A DNA stretch of 64,000 nt from CBDDKS01 sp965230335 (GCA_965230335.1 CBDDKS010000006.1:2542001-2606000); one strand, 5' to 3'. Positions 35,127-44,374 are shown, counted from the first letter of the stretch. Translations and numbers: made by a program. Notes: generated by a model not told the origin, from the sequence alone.

Positions 35127-38100
35127 ATGTTTGGTCGCATGAGAATGTTGAGTCGTAAGAGTTCGTTAAGACGTTTATCCCGTATTTTATCCATCAGTGT
35201 ATTGGGATTATTGAGTAGTTTGTCTGTTTATTCGAATAGCTTTCCAGCATCAGAGTTAAATAAATACAGAGATACTATCGAGTTACTAGGCGATGAAATT
35301 CATCCTCATATTCGATATATTCAATCATTAACAAATGCTAATAAAGGCGTTCTGACGTTAGATAATAATTCAAATCGTCTCGGTGGTTATACAGATATAG
35401 ATGGTAATTATTCGACAAGTGTCGTTTCAGGCCCGGCAACATGGAATGACTACTATATACCCCCTGGTAGTTTGTTTGGGCATATGACCTCGGAAGCAAG
35501 ACAGCAGTTTTCAAACAATTGTCATCAAGCCTGGCTGCAAGCTAATTATCAGCAAAAAGCATGTCTATCTTCCTGGGTTGCTGATTATGATGTTCATGTT
35601 GATACTAGTGGGAATCGTGGCTGTTATTTTGTAGAAGGTTTGGTGAATGAAGGAGTGTCAGGCCATTGTAGTGCAGATTTACATCAACAGGCCGCAGAGC
35701 AATTATGTGAAGAATTAGGACGGTCACAGCATCCAGATTTTGACACACGTTTTACAGAAGGTGTTGGTGCCAGTTTTGTAAATATTGATAATCATAAACT
35801 AGAGTTTATGTGTTATGACAAAAACAAAGATGGTAATCAGGAGAATTTTGGAGATGACCCTTGTGATACAGGAAAGAAAATGGGTGGTAACCCGATAGAT
35901 ATTGCAACGGGTAACAAGTATCAGAGTGAGATAGATTATGTGGGCAGTGGCCGTCTGCCATTGGTGGTGATGCGCTCATACAATAGTTTTGAAGATATCG
36001 AATCAGTATTTGGACGCAAGTGGCGTAGTAATCATCAGGCAGTAATTCTTGTGAATGAATACACGACGAATACAACAACCAATGAGCAGGAAGCCAGTGT
36101 GGTGACAGTTATCAAAGAAGATGGAGAAGGTGTTGAATTAACCTTGGGTAGTGATGATGTATGGAGAAATGCCTCTGATAAGGCTTTTGATTTACGTTAT
36201 ATTGAAGCTGAAGGTGTTTGGTGCTTTGTCGATGGAGGACGGATCAGAAAGTTTGATGGGGAGCATGGTTATTTGGTTTCCGTTGAAGAGCCTTATGGAG
36301 AGAAGCTGACGTACAGTTATGATGCAGAATCACGTTTAACCCAGGTGCAGAAGAATACTGGACAAAGTATGAGCTTGAGTTATAAGTCATCGGGTTTAAT
36401 TAACTATATAACCTTGCCGGGTATGACGGTGACTTACTTTCATGACAGCAGTGAGCGTTTAACCCAGGTTCGGTACAGCAGCTCAACCATGACACACAGT
36501 AAACACTACACTTATGATTCTTTGGGTAGTGGTGCACGCTTAAGAAGTATCACCGATGAAAATGGTGATGTATTTGCGAGCTGGGAGTATGAGTCAGACA
36601 GTGATGTTGCCAGGGTGAGTTACCATGGTAACAATCAGGAGCGCTTTGAAATATTAGACCGAACGGAATATGAAACGAATGGTGTGAAGTACAGAGATGT
36701 TGTGACGAAGAATGCCAATGACAAGCAGACGACTTACACATTTAAACGTGTTGGAGAGCGATGGCAGTCAACGGGTGTGGCTGGTCATGCAGCGGGTACA
36801 TGTGCCGCTGCCAGTCAGACAACGACCTATGACATTTTGGGTTATGTCAACACCACAACAGATTGGCAGGATAATGTGACGGATTATGATTACGATGCAG
36901 AGGGCAGAGTCTTAAAAGTGGTTTCAGGTAAAGGGGGTGCGAATGAGCAAACGACCACAATCACCTGGGATACCAACTTAAATCTTCCTGATGTGACTAC
37001 CACTGATACAACAATTACTGATAATGATTACGACGCCAGAGGACGACTGATTCAAACTCGTGTGACAGACCGAATCACAAATGAAGTGAGAACATCGAGT
37101 ATCAGTTATACAGATTTTGCGAATGGTTTAACCAAAACCATGACAGTAGATGGACCAAGAAGTGATGTGAATGATGTGGTGACGACAGAATACAATAGCT
37201 CAGGTCATATCATTAAAATCACGAATGCTCTTGGACACATCACACAGTTTAGTGATTACAATGACCGAGGTCAGGCACAGACGATTACCCATGCTGATGG
37301 ACGCGTAGATAAACTAACGTATCATGGCCGGGGTTGGTTATTAAAAAGAGAAAATGATTTTTACGGACAAAAAAGAACATCGACTTTTACTTATGACAAA
37401 GCCGGTCAAATTATCAGCCAAAATATTCAGGGTGTGCAAACAAGTTTTGAATATGACAGTGCCCATCGCTTGATATCAGAAAGTTATCACAGTCATCAGT
37501 GGGACTTTGGTGGCAGTTATTACAATCAGCCAAATCAGACATATTATCCTATTGATATATATGGTGACGCCTTTGATGAGAATCATTTATATGATATGGA
37601 TTATGTCAGTCCGATGGTGTCGGAGCATAAACGAGACTACACCTATGATGTAGCTTCCAATATCACAAAAGAAAGTTTCAGTCGCAGCAGTGCAATGAAT
37701 CTGATGTGTAGTGAAGCCGAGGCAATGGAATATCGAGTGACTTATGGAGAATCCAGTGGACAGGTATCAGGTGGTGGCTCAGATGTTTATACAGTACCTT
37801 TGGGTTATCAGGATTATGATGACCAGGGTAATTATGGAGACTTCTGTGAAGTGACAACTTATACCGAAGCTCGTCAGATGGATTACACTTATGATGCGTT
37901 AAATCGATTAACACAAACAGACGCAGGCATGACGGTGAAATACCGTTACAACACAAACAATCAGGTGACAGAAGTTGAAGATGCCAAGGGTAATATCAGC
38001 ACTAACACTTATGATGATTTAGGCAGACTGATATCAAGTACTAATCGAGAAGGCAATACCACGAGTTACACCTACAATCATCTTGACCAGGTGATTGCAA

Positions 38101-40085
38101 CGACCGACCCGAAAGGCAATACCACGACTTATGTGTACAATGGCTTTGGAGAAATCACCAGTCAAAGCAGTCCTGATACGGGCTTAACCACCTTTGCTTA
38201 TAATTCAGCTGGACAAATGACCAGCCGTCAGAATGCCAATGGTATTAACACAAGCTATCAATATGATGCTTTAGGAAGAGTCACGAGAGAAGATATCGGT
38301 AACAACATCACACGAACCTATGAGTATGATACGCAAAGAATTGGCTATCTGTATCGAATGACCGATGAATCCGGCAGTCAGACGTACACCGTCAATGCCC
38401 ATGGCCAATTAACACAAAGAACTGACAGTATCACAAGCGCGAGCTTCACCACTCAGTGGAGTTACAACAGCAATGGTTTCTTAACTCAAATCACCCATCC
38501 CAATGGATTTATCGAAGAGATGGGTTATGGGGCTAATGGACAATTGCACAGTATCAGTGGCAGACCCAATGGCAGTAATAATCAACATTTATTCCTGTAT
38601 ATGCCCACCTATCTGCCCTTTGGTCCTATGGAATCCTATGCGGCCAATAATATGCAGGTCATCAAGAGCAAAGTCTATGATGGGGATTACAACTTAAAAG
38701 CCTATGGCAGTAATCACAGTGGCAATGGCGGTATCTTCCAACACTGGCTGGATTATGACGCTAACCTGAATATCACAGGCTTCAAACCACAAAACCCCAA
38801 TATGGGAAGCAGCAGTCCCACTAAGTCATACACTTATGATGCTATGGATAGAGTGACAACACTGAATGAATACAATCAAAACACCAGCTTTAACTTTGAT
38901 GCTAACGGTAACCGGACTCATCAAAACAATGCGGCTATCTACAACGTTGATCCAAACAGCAACAGACTCTTAAGTCATAGTGGTACAAGCCTGGTTTATG
39001 ATAACAATGGTAATATCATCCAGCAGGGTAATAAGCATTACTACTACAATGATGCCAATCGGATGACCAGCTTCTCACAAGGCAGCACCAGTGCCACCTA
39101 CACCTACAATGCTAATCAGCAAAGAGCCAAGAAAGTCACCAATGGCCAAACCACTTACTTTGTTTATGGCCAGGGTGGAGAGCTGATTTATGAGCAACAA
39201 GGCAGTGAACAAAGAAACTACATCTACAATGGTTTAGACCTCATAGGCATGGTGAAGAACAACCAAATCTACACCATTCATTCAGACCATCTAGGACGAC
39301 CAGAAGTGGTCACCAACACCAATGACCAACCTGTCTGGCAGGCACAAAACAAAGCCTTTGACCGCACGGTCTTATTTGACCAGATAGGTGGCCTTAATAT
39401 TGGCTTCCCTGGACAATACTGGGACAGTGAGAAAGGCAGTTGGTATAACCATCATCGAGATTATGATGCGAATTTGGGTAGATATTTACAGAGTGATCCG
39501 TTAGGATTGATAGATGGGCCGAATACCTATAATTATGCAATACATAATCCTTTGGTGCGTATTGATCTAACTGGGCAGGCAGCTCCCCTTGTATGGGCTG
39601 TAATTGAAGGAATTGCTTGGACTGCAGCTAGATATGGCGCAACAACAGGTACGCGAGTTTTGATGAGTAATACAGTTAGAATGACTACGGCTAATGCTCT
39701 CGGTGGAGCTGCAATTGGAGCTGGAGGTGATATTGCTTATCAGTTAGGCGCTCATCCTTGGAGCAGACCTATAAACTGGGACTCTGTAATTCGTTCAGGT
39801 ACTATTGGAGCTACTACAGGGGCTTTACTTACTGCAGGGCCTGCATCATACGCTACAGTAACGGAAAGTTTAGTATGGAATTCTTTTCATACTTACTCTA
39901 CATCTACCGCATTTTTTTTATGGGGAACAGGCGAGTTTATTTCGAACTCTCGAGAATTGAATAGACAACAAGATGCTGTACGGGAAGCAATGGATACATT
40001 TCGAGAGTTTGATACAAATGGAAATGGGTCGATACTTGATGAGTATGAAGAGTTTTTTAATTGTGATGATAATAATAAAGATTAA
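35127..40085 (+). CDS. Full-length RHS/YD-repeat polymorphic toxin protein (tip 1)
   Basis: 1652 residues. An N-terminal signal peptide (basic MRMLSRKSSLRRLSR, then ILSISVLGLLSSLSVYS) points to Sec export. A Cys-containing region of about 200 residues precedes a DUF6531-like segment (GGNPIDIATGNKYQSEIDYVG, near 255). About 25 YD/RHS repeats follow (TYDALNRLTQTD, TYDDLGRLISSTN), then the RHS-associated core ending near residue 1485 (HSDHLGRPEVVT, GRYLQSDPLGL). The tail (1488-1652) is hydrophobic and glycine/alanine-rich and ends with an EF-hand-like loop (DTNGNGSILDEY, D1629; the bidentate Glu of position 12 is a Tyr). RHS shells encapsulate C-terminal toxins. No VgrG, PAAR or TcB partner is near. 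A membrane-active tail is inferred. Confidence 0.9.
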   Translation: MFGRMRMLSRKSSLRRLSRILSISVLGLLSSLSVYSNSFPASELNKYRDTIELLGDEIHPHIRYIQSLTNANKGVLTLDNNSNRLGGYTDIDGNYSTSVVSGPATWNDYYIPPGSLFGHMTSEARQQFSNNCHQAWLQANYQQKACLSSWVADYDVHVDTSGNRGCYFVEGLVNEGVSGHCSADLHQQAAEQLCEELGRSQHPDFDTRFTEGVGASFVNIDNHKLEFMCYDKNKDGNQENFGDDPCDTGKKMGGNPIDIATGNKYQSEIDYVGSGRLPLVVMRSYNSFEDIESVFGRKWRSNHQAVILVNEYTTNTTTNEQEASVVTVIKEDGEGVELTLGSDDVWRNASDKAFDLRYIEAEGVWCFVDGGRIRKFDGEHGYLVSVEEPYGEKLTYSYDAESRLTQVQKNTGQSMSLSYKSSGLINYITLPGMTVTYFHDSSERLTQVRYSSSTMTHSKHYTYDSLGSGARLRSITDENGDVFASWEYESDSDVARVSYHGNNQERFEILDRTEYETNGVKYRDVVTKNANDKQTTYTFKRVGERWQSTGVAGHAAGTCAAASQTTTYDILGYVNTTTDWQDNVTDYDYDAEGRVLKVVSGKGGANEQTTTITWDTNLNLPDVTTTDTTITDNDYDARGRLIQTRVTDRITNEVRTSSISYTDFANGLTKTMTVDGPRSDVNDVVTTEYNSSGHIIKITNALGHITQFSDYNDRGQAQTITHADGRVDKLTYHGRGWLLKRENDFYGQKRTSTFTYDKAGQIISQNIQGVQTSFEYDSAHRLISESYHSHQWDFGGSYYNQPNQTYYPIDIYGDAFDENHLYDMDYVSPMVSEHKRDYTYDVASNITKESFSRSSAMNLMCSEAEAMEYRVTYGESSGQVSGGGSDVYTVPLGYQDYDDQGNYGDFCEVTTYTEARQMDYTYDALNRLTQTDAGMTVKYRYNTNNQVTEVEDAKGNISTNTYDDLGRLISSTNREGNTTSYTYNHLDQVIATTDPKGNTTTYVYNGFGEITSQSSPDTGLTTFAYNSAGQMTSRQNANGINTSYQYDALGRVTREDIGNNITRTYEYDTQRIGYLYRMTDESGSQTYTVNAHGQLTQRTDSITSASFTTQWSYNSNGFLTQITHPNGFIEEMGYGANGQLHSISGRPNGSNNQHLFLYMPTYLPFGPMESYAANNMQVIKSKVYDGDYNLKAYGSNHSGNGGIFQHWLDYDANLNITGFKPQNPNMGSSSPTKSYTYDAMDRVTTLNEYNQNTSFNFDANGNRTHQNNAAIYNVDPNSNRLLSHSGTSLVYDNNGNIIQQGNKHYYYNDANRMTSFSQGSTSATYTYNANQQRAKKVTNGQTTYFVYGQGGELIYEQQGSEQRNYIYNGLDLIGMVKNNQIYTIHSDHLGRPEVVTNTNDQPVWQAQNKAFDRTVLFDQIGGLNIGFPGQYWDSEKGSWYNHHRDYDANLGRYLQSDPLGLIDGPNTYNYAIHNPLVRIDLTGQAAPLVWAVIEGIAWTAARYGATTGTRVLMSNTVRMTTANALGGAAIGAGGDIAYQLGAHPWSRPINWDSVIRSGTIGATTGALLTAGPASYATVTESLVWNSFHTYSTSTAFFLWGTGEFISNSRELNRQQDAVREAMDTFREFDTNGNGSILDEYEEFFNCDDNNKD

Positions 40086-40105
40086 AAAATTAACTTTTAT
40101 GTTAA

Positions 40106-40147
40106 CGGTCGCGAAGCGACAGAGCACCCCGGATTTACCCGGGGGAA
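40106..40147. repeat. GC-rich double hairpin (REP-like) after rhs
   Basis: GTCGC-GAA-GCGAC (40108-40120) and CCCCGG-ATTTAC-CCGGGG (40127-40144) form two adjacent hairpins 6 bases apart, in strongly AT-rich surroundings between the rhs stop and the next gene. The structure resembles REP/BIME units, but no second copy is found in the window. Confidence 0.6.
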
Positions 40148-40208
40148 CCTATATAAAATTAGTTAGATATTATATATGTAAAGAAATAATAATTTGAAAT
40201 GAAGTAGT

Positions 40209-40544
40209 ATGAATAAAGAGCTTAGAGAAAAATTCTATTCACATTATGTGGCTATAGGTATCATCAGCTTTATTTTTACGATATACCTCAGCATACATAT
40301 AGAATACTCTATTAAAATATTTATTATATTAATTGTAGCATTCTTTGTTTCTGTCATTCCTAATATATTTTTAATAAGGAAAGGAAGGTTTCATTCTTTT
40401 AGTATGGGTGTGCCTGTGATATCTTTTTTTATCATGATTAATAAGATACTTTTACCTGAAGAAGCTTATTTTCTCTCATCATTGCATATTTTTATATATT
40501 CAATAACTTTTGCAATATATTTTTATTATACAAAAGAAAATTAA
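40209..40544 (+). CDS. Small membrane protein, candidate immunity protein for RHS tip 1
   Basis: 111 residues with three or four predicted membrane helices (AIGIISFIFTIYLSIHIEY; IFIILIVAFFVSVIPNIFLI; VPVISFFIMINKILL; a C-terminal IFIYSITFAIYFYY). No family is recognised. Position, 123 bases after the full-length rhs gene, and size suggest an immunity partner, and a membrane location would suit a membrane-active tail. Codon use is more AT-rich than in the rhs core. Function is inference from context only. Confidence 0.65.
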   Translation: MNKELREKFYSHYVAIGIISFIFTIYLSIHIEYSIKIFIILIVAFFVSVIPNIFLIRKGRFHSFSMGVPVISFFIMINKILLPEEAYFLSSLHIFIYSITFAIYFYYTKEN

Positions 40545-40603
40545 TCGTAAGCTATGAAGCAAGCATTCAATTTGATCTTCCCCTGCTTTAGCAAATAAAA
40601 ACA

Positions 40604-40690
40604 AATAAAAACAGACAGTCTGCATTCAGAAAAGGATTACAAGGTGAATAGCTAATTTCTTACAAAGGGAGTTATTTTTATTGATTTCTA
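40604..40690 (+). repeat. Cassette leader repeat, copy R1
   Basis: About 85 bases beginning AATAAAAACAGACAGTCTGC and ending in TTTTTATTGATTTC, directly before the first downstream rhs fragment. Copies R2 (42881-42970) and R3 (44496-44586) have the same start and run into rhs sequence at the same relative place. It is not present before the full-length rhs gene. Confidence 0.85.
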
Positions 40691-40820
40691 TATCAATGCC
40701 CATGGCCAACTGACACAAAGAACTGACAGTATCACAGGTGCGAGCTTCACCACCCAGTGGAGTTACAACAGTAATGGTTTCTTAATTCAAATCACCCATC
40801 CCAATGGATTTATCGAAGAG

Positions 40821-42440
40821 ATGGGTTATGGGGCTAATGGACAATTACACAGTATCAGTGGCAGACCGAATGGCAGTGGTCCTCAGCACTTCTTCCTCTA
40901 TATGCCGACCTATTTGCCCTTTGGTCCTATGGAATCTTATGCTGCGAATAACCTGGATGTCATTAATCACAAAATTTATGATGAACACTACAACCTGAAA
41001 GCTTATGGTAGTAATGGATACAGCTCGGGCAATATATTTCAGCATTGGTTGGAATATGATGCGAATCTTAATATCATCGTTTTTTTATCAGCTAATCTGC
41101 AAAATCCACATATATCATGGGATGATTTCGATTTCGAGGTTACCAAGTCATACACTTATGATGCCATGGACCGAGTGACAACACTGAATGAATACAATCA
41201 AAACACCAGCTTTAACTTTGATGCTAACGGCAACCGGACTCATCAAAACAATGCGGCTATCTACAACGTTGATTCAAACAGCAACAGACTCTTAAGTCAT
41301 AGTGGCACAAGCCTGGTTTATGATAACAATGGCAATATCATCCAGCAGGGTAATAAGCATTATTACTACAATGATGCTAACCGGATGACCAGTTTCTCAC
41401 AAGGCAGCACCAGTGCCACCTACACCTACAATGCCAATCAACAGAGAGCTAAGAAAGTCACCAACGGACAAACCACTTACTTTGTTTATGGCCAAAATGG
41501 AGAGCTGATTTATGAGCAACAAGGCAGTGAGCAGAGAAACTATATCTACAATGGTCTTGACCTTATTGGCATGGTGAAGAACAACCAAATCTACACCATT
41601 CATTCAGACCATCTTGGACGACCAGAAGTCGTTACCAACACCAATGACCAACCTGTCTGGCAGGCACAAAACAAAGCCTTTGACCGCACTGTCTTATTTG
41701 ACCAGATAGGTGGCCTTAATATTGGCTTCCCTGGACAATACTGGGACAGTGAGAAAGGCAGTTGGTATAACCATCATCGAGATTATGATGCGAATTTGGG
41801 TAGATATTTACAGAGTGATCCGTTAGGATTGGTTGACGGGCCGAATACCTATAACTATGTTACTCATAATCCTTTGAGTTATTTTGACCCATTGGGTTTA
41901 GAAAGATATGGATTTTGGGCTACAGGTTCGGATCAAAATGCTTTTCAAAATCGCTCTATTCAAGGATCAGGTTGGAATAGAAGTTTTTCGTTTGATAATG
42001 GGAGACAACTTGGTGAGAGACTTTCTAATCTGAGCCAACCTGCAAGTCGTTTTGATTTTCACTCTCATGGCTATCGTTTGGGATTATTTGTTGACCAAGA
42101 TGGATCTGGGTTTTATATAAATGGTCTTGTTTCTTGGTGGACAAGAAGTAAAGATGCTTTAACTGTTGATGATTTTGTGAGATTAGTAAAAGATGGTAAG
42201 CTTATATTAGAAAAAAATGCTAAAATTAATTTCTTTGCTTGTAACGCAGATACATTGGCAAAAGAATTATCTAGTGATTTAGGTGTGATAGGTCGAAAAG
42301 ACGTATTCGTAACTGATGCTAATAGTAGAGTTGGACCGAATAGAAGTGGTACGACTGCTATTCCACAGCCGCCGGGTGTTTTCAATCGTTATCAAAATGG
42401 CAGTTTAGTATCAACATCAAATTCACTGTCTTACAAGTAA
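40821..42440 (+). CDS. Truncated RHS core fused to caspase-like tail (tip 2)
   Basis: 539 residues from the first ATG; rhs homology and the open frame begin earlier (frame open from 40656, homology from about 40690), with no good start, so it looks like a silent 3' cassette. Residues 1-370 repeat the end of the full-length RHS core, in places nearly base for base. The new tail (about 370-539) contains FDFHSHGY (H414, H416) and INFFACNADTLAKELSSDLG (C474). This His...Cys spacing and the context of each resemble caspase/gingipain-fold (CHAT, C80-like) cysteine peptidases. Peptidase toxin activity is inference. Confidence 0.75.
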   Translation: MGYGANGQLHSISGRPNGSGPQHFFLYMPTYLPFGPMESYAANNLDVINHKIYDEHYNLKAYGSNGYSSGNIFQHWLEYDANLNIIVFLSANLQNPHISWDDFDFEVTKSYTYDAMDRVTTLNEYNQNTSFNFDANGNRTHQNNAAIYNVDSNSNRLLSHSGTSLVYDNNGNIIQQGNKHYYYNDANRMTSFSQGSTSATYTYNANQQRAKKVTNGQTTYFVYGQNGELIYEQQGSEQRNYIYNGLDLIGMVKNNQIYTIHSDHLGRPEVVTNTNDQPVWQAQNKAFDRTVLFDQIGGLNIGFPGQYWDSEKGSWYNHHRDYDANLGRYLQSDPLGLVDGPNTYNYVTHNPLSYFDPLGLERYGFWATGSDQNAFQNRSIQGSGWNRSFSFDNGRQLGERLSNLSQPASRFDFHSHGYRLGLFVDQDGSGFYINGLVSWWTRSKDALTVDDFVRLVKDGKLILEKNAKINFFACNADTLAKELSSDLGVIGRKDVFVTDANSRVGPNRSGTTAIPQPPGVFNRYQNGSLVSTSNSLSYK

Positions 42441-42462
42441 TTTACTGCAGAGGTTTTATTTT

Positions 42463-42885
42463 ATGAGTTCAATTAAAATTAGTTACATTTGTGTAGTAAT
42501 ATGTTTTTCAAATATTATTTACTCTCATGATCATACTTTTGATGTGCCAGTAACATTCTATAGTAAACCATTTACTAATCCAGCTAGATATATGGAAACT
42601 TATGCTGGTTCAGTAGAAAGATTAAGTTGTAAAAAGTTTTTAGAGTTGAAAAATTTATTTATATCTGCAGCGTATTATTCAAAACTGAATTATGGTCAAG
42701 ATTATATGCTATCAACTAGTTCAAAAATTTATAAATTACTTCAATTACAATTAACAAAAGATATAAAAATAAAAACTAAAGAGAAAAATAAAATTGTAAT
42801 GCTAGGGGATATAGCTGAACAGTTAATGATTAATTCTAAAAAGCTTTATGAAAAGAAGTGCGAACCAATTAAAAAAACAAAATAA
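42463..42885 (+). CDS. Small exported protein, candidate immunity protein for tip 2
   Basis: 140 residues with an N-terminal signal (ISYICVVICFSNIIYSHDHT) and a helical, lysine-rich remainder with two Cys. No known family is recognised. It begins 22 bases after the caspase-like cassette. If it is an immunity protein, its periplasmic location implies that the toxin acts, or is met, in the periplasm. Very AT-rich compared with the rhs core. Confidence 0.65.
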   Translation: MSSIKISYICVVICFSNIIYSHDHTFDVPVTFYSKPFTNPARYMETYAGSVERLSCKKFLELKNLFISAAYYSKLNYGQDYMLSTSSKIYKLLQLQLTKDIKIKTKEKNKIVMLGDIAEQLMINSKKLYEKKCEPIKKTK

Positions 42886-42970
42886 AAACAGACAGTCTGC
42901 ATTCAGAAAAGGGTTACAAAACGAATAGTTGATTTCTCACAAAAAAAGGATTTATTTTTTTATCGACTTC
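42881..42970 (+). repeat. Cassette leader repeat, copy R2
   Basis: Second copy of the leader, overlapping the stop of the preceding candidate immunity gene and entering the next rhs fragment at ATCGACTTCCCTGG. It differs from R1 by scattered substitutions and a short indel in the A-run. Confidence 0.85.
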
Positions 42971-43768
42971 CCTGGTCAATATTGGGATAGTGAGAAAGGC
43001 AGTTGGTATAACCATCATCGAGATTATGATGCGAACCTGGGTAGATATTTACAGAGTGATCCGTTAGGATTGGTTGCAGGTGTGAATACCTATGGGTATG
43101 TGAGTCATAATCCTCTGAGAGCGGTTGATCCAAGTGGTTTAGTAGAAGATTATGATAATGGAGGATTTAGCGGCTTTGTGCATGGTTTATTTCAGGGGCT
43201 TGTTGCTGATGGAGCTCAAACAGGTCAGGCAGCCCTTGGGAATGCTTATATTATTGGACCATTCATTCGACCATTTGTAAATATGGTTGATTTATCGGCA
43301 GATGGAATTTGGGGAGGGGCGACATCAAATCAGCAACACTTAGGTAGAGATTTGTCTTTTTTAGTACCTATAAGCGGTTTAGCTGGGTATGGCAGAAAGA
43401 TTGTTACTAAAGTATGTGATATTGCTGGAAGACGGTTAGGTGATCTTACGCGAGCTGAGATTCGGCAAATTCAGAATGTCGTTGATGAAGTTGGAAGGCC
43501 TTTAGATGTAGTTGGTAGTGCTGCAAGAGGTCAACGAAGAAACCCAGGCAGTAATCTTCCATTTGGAAAAGAAGATGGAATGAGAAGTGATATTGATTTC
43601 ATTACACATCCACAGCATTTACCGTATTTTTCTGGTAGACAGAGTAATCTACCAGAAATTGACCCGGGTACAGGCATTGTTCCTGGTACCCATAATCCAT
43701 TTCAAGGGCCTAGTATTAGGTTTGAACCAAATTCCAAACCGGTATTAAATTCAGGTTCAGGAGGTTAA
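42929..43768 (+). CDS. Short RHS core fused to nucleotidyltransferase-like tail (tip 3)
   Basis: 279 residues from TTG at 42929, inside leader R2. Only the last ~55 residues of the RHS core are kept (FPGQYWDSEKGSWYNHHRDY to PLRAVDPSG). The tail has a hydrophobic helical stretch and then a nucleotidyltransferase-fold signature: V194-V-G-S-A-A-R-G (GS motif at G196-S197) followed by SDIDF (D221, D223). This is the GS...DxD pattern of the polymerase-beta-like superfamily, known among polymorphic toxins. A target (tRNA, nucleotide or protein) cannot be read. Weak start and lack of a secretion signal suggest a reservoir cassette. Confidence 0.78.
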   Translation: MISHKKRIYFFIDFPGQYWDSEKGSWYNHHRDYDANLGRYLQSDPLGLVAGVNTYGYVSHNPLRAVDPSGLVEDYDNGGFSGFVHGLFQGLVADGAQTGQAALGNAYIIGPFIRPFVNMVDLSADGIWGGATSNQQHLGRDLSFLVPISGLAGYGRKIVTKVCDIAGRRLGDLTRAEIRQIQNVVDEVGRPLDVVGSAARGQRRNPGSNLPFGKEDGMRSDIDFITHPQHLPYFSGRQSNLPEIDPGTGIVPGTHNPFQGPSIRFEPNSKPVLNSGSGG

Positions 43769-43772
43769 AGTA

Positions 43773-44033
43773 ATGCATCGATTTTGGTTTCAATTTGACT
43801 TTAAGTTAGATGATGGATCTCCTCCCGGATTACTTATGGGATGTGGGGTTTCAGCATATGATTATAACGATGCATTAAGTTTACTTAAGACAAAAGTATT
43901 TAAAGGAGAAGTTCCTACTCCAAAGTCAGTAGAAAAAGATGTTGATATATCAACATTAGATCCAAATCATATACTGCCAAATATGGGTATACCTATAAAA
44001 AGGGGGGTTTGGTTTCCTTTGGGGTATGAATGA
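43773..44033 (+). CDS. Candidate immunity protein for the nucleotidyltransferase tail
   Basis: 86 residues, 4 bases after the tip 3 stop. It starts MHRFWFQFDFKLDDGSPPG and contains LLMGCGVSAYDYNDALSLLK and HILPNMGIPIKRGVWFPLGY. No signal peptide or membrane helix, so cytoplasmic. I believe similar small proteins follow nucleotidyltransferase-like genes elsewhere, but cannot verify this here. Tight coupling with the toxin-like gene supports an immunity role. Confidence 0.68.
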   Translation: MHRFWFQFDFKLDDGSPPGLLMGCGVSAYDYNDALSLLKTKVFKGEVPTPKSVEKDVDISTLDPNHILPNMGIPIKRGVWFPLGYE

Positions 44034-44374
44034 CCCTGTAAAACAAAATAATAATGGACATATATGGACACCTGGGTTAAGTCAAGCATAACAAAACGGT
44101 AACCAGAATTTTTTCTGATTTTTATAGATTGATTTTTTCTATCTGTATTGCCGACTAACGAATTTGGTTTAGTAAAAAGTATAGTGCTGACATATATTCG
44201 AGCTCGTTATTTTGGTTGTGAATTTAACCAAAGGCTCCAGATGATAACCGCACCTGCTCACTCAAATACAGTCAGTCGATATTAATTATCTTGTCCGATA
44301 CGAGTTTAAAGCAGGTCGGCTAAACCGTTAATTCATCTTATTAATGCACTACAGACAGGATGTAAAGTTAAACT
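44034..44374. other. Non-coding stretch between immunity gene 3 and the IS66 remnant
   Basis: About 340 bases without a supported gene. It opens with AAATAATAATGGACA (44042-), which recurs after the last immunity-like gene at about 45706. A short inverted repeat TTTGGT/ACCAAA lies near 44210-44231. Probably debris of past insertions. Confidence 0.4.

Noticed and set aside
35900..39500. Repeated short DNA motifs in the rhs gene as a CRISPR or tandem array
   Set aside because: The repeats are degenerate YD/RHS codons of one open frame, with no constant spacer length or leader; they are protein repeats, not a CRISPR array.
40569..40603. TGATCTTCCCC before leader R1 as a complete IS3 end
   Set aside because: Only about 11 bases match the IS3-like end at 45748; too short for a separate call.
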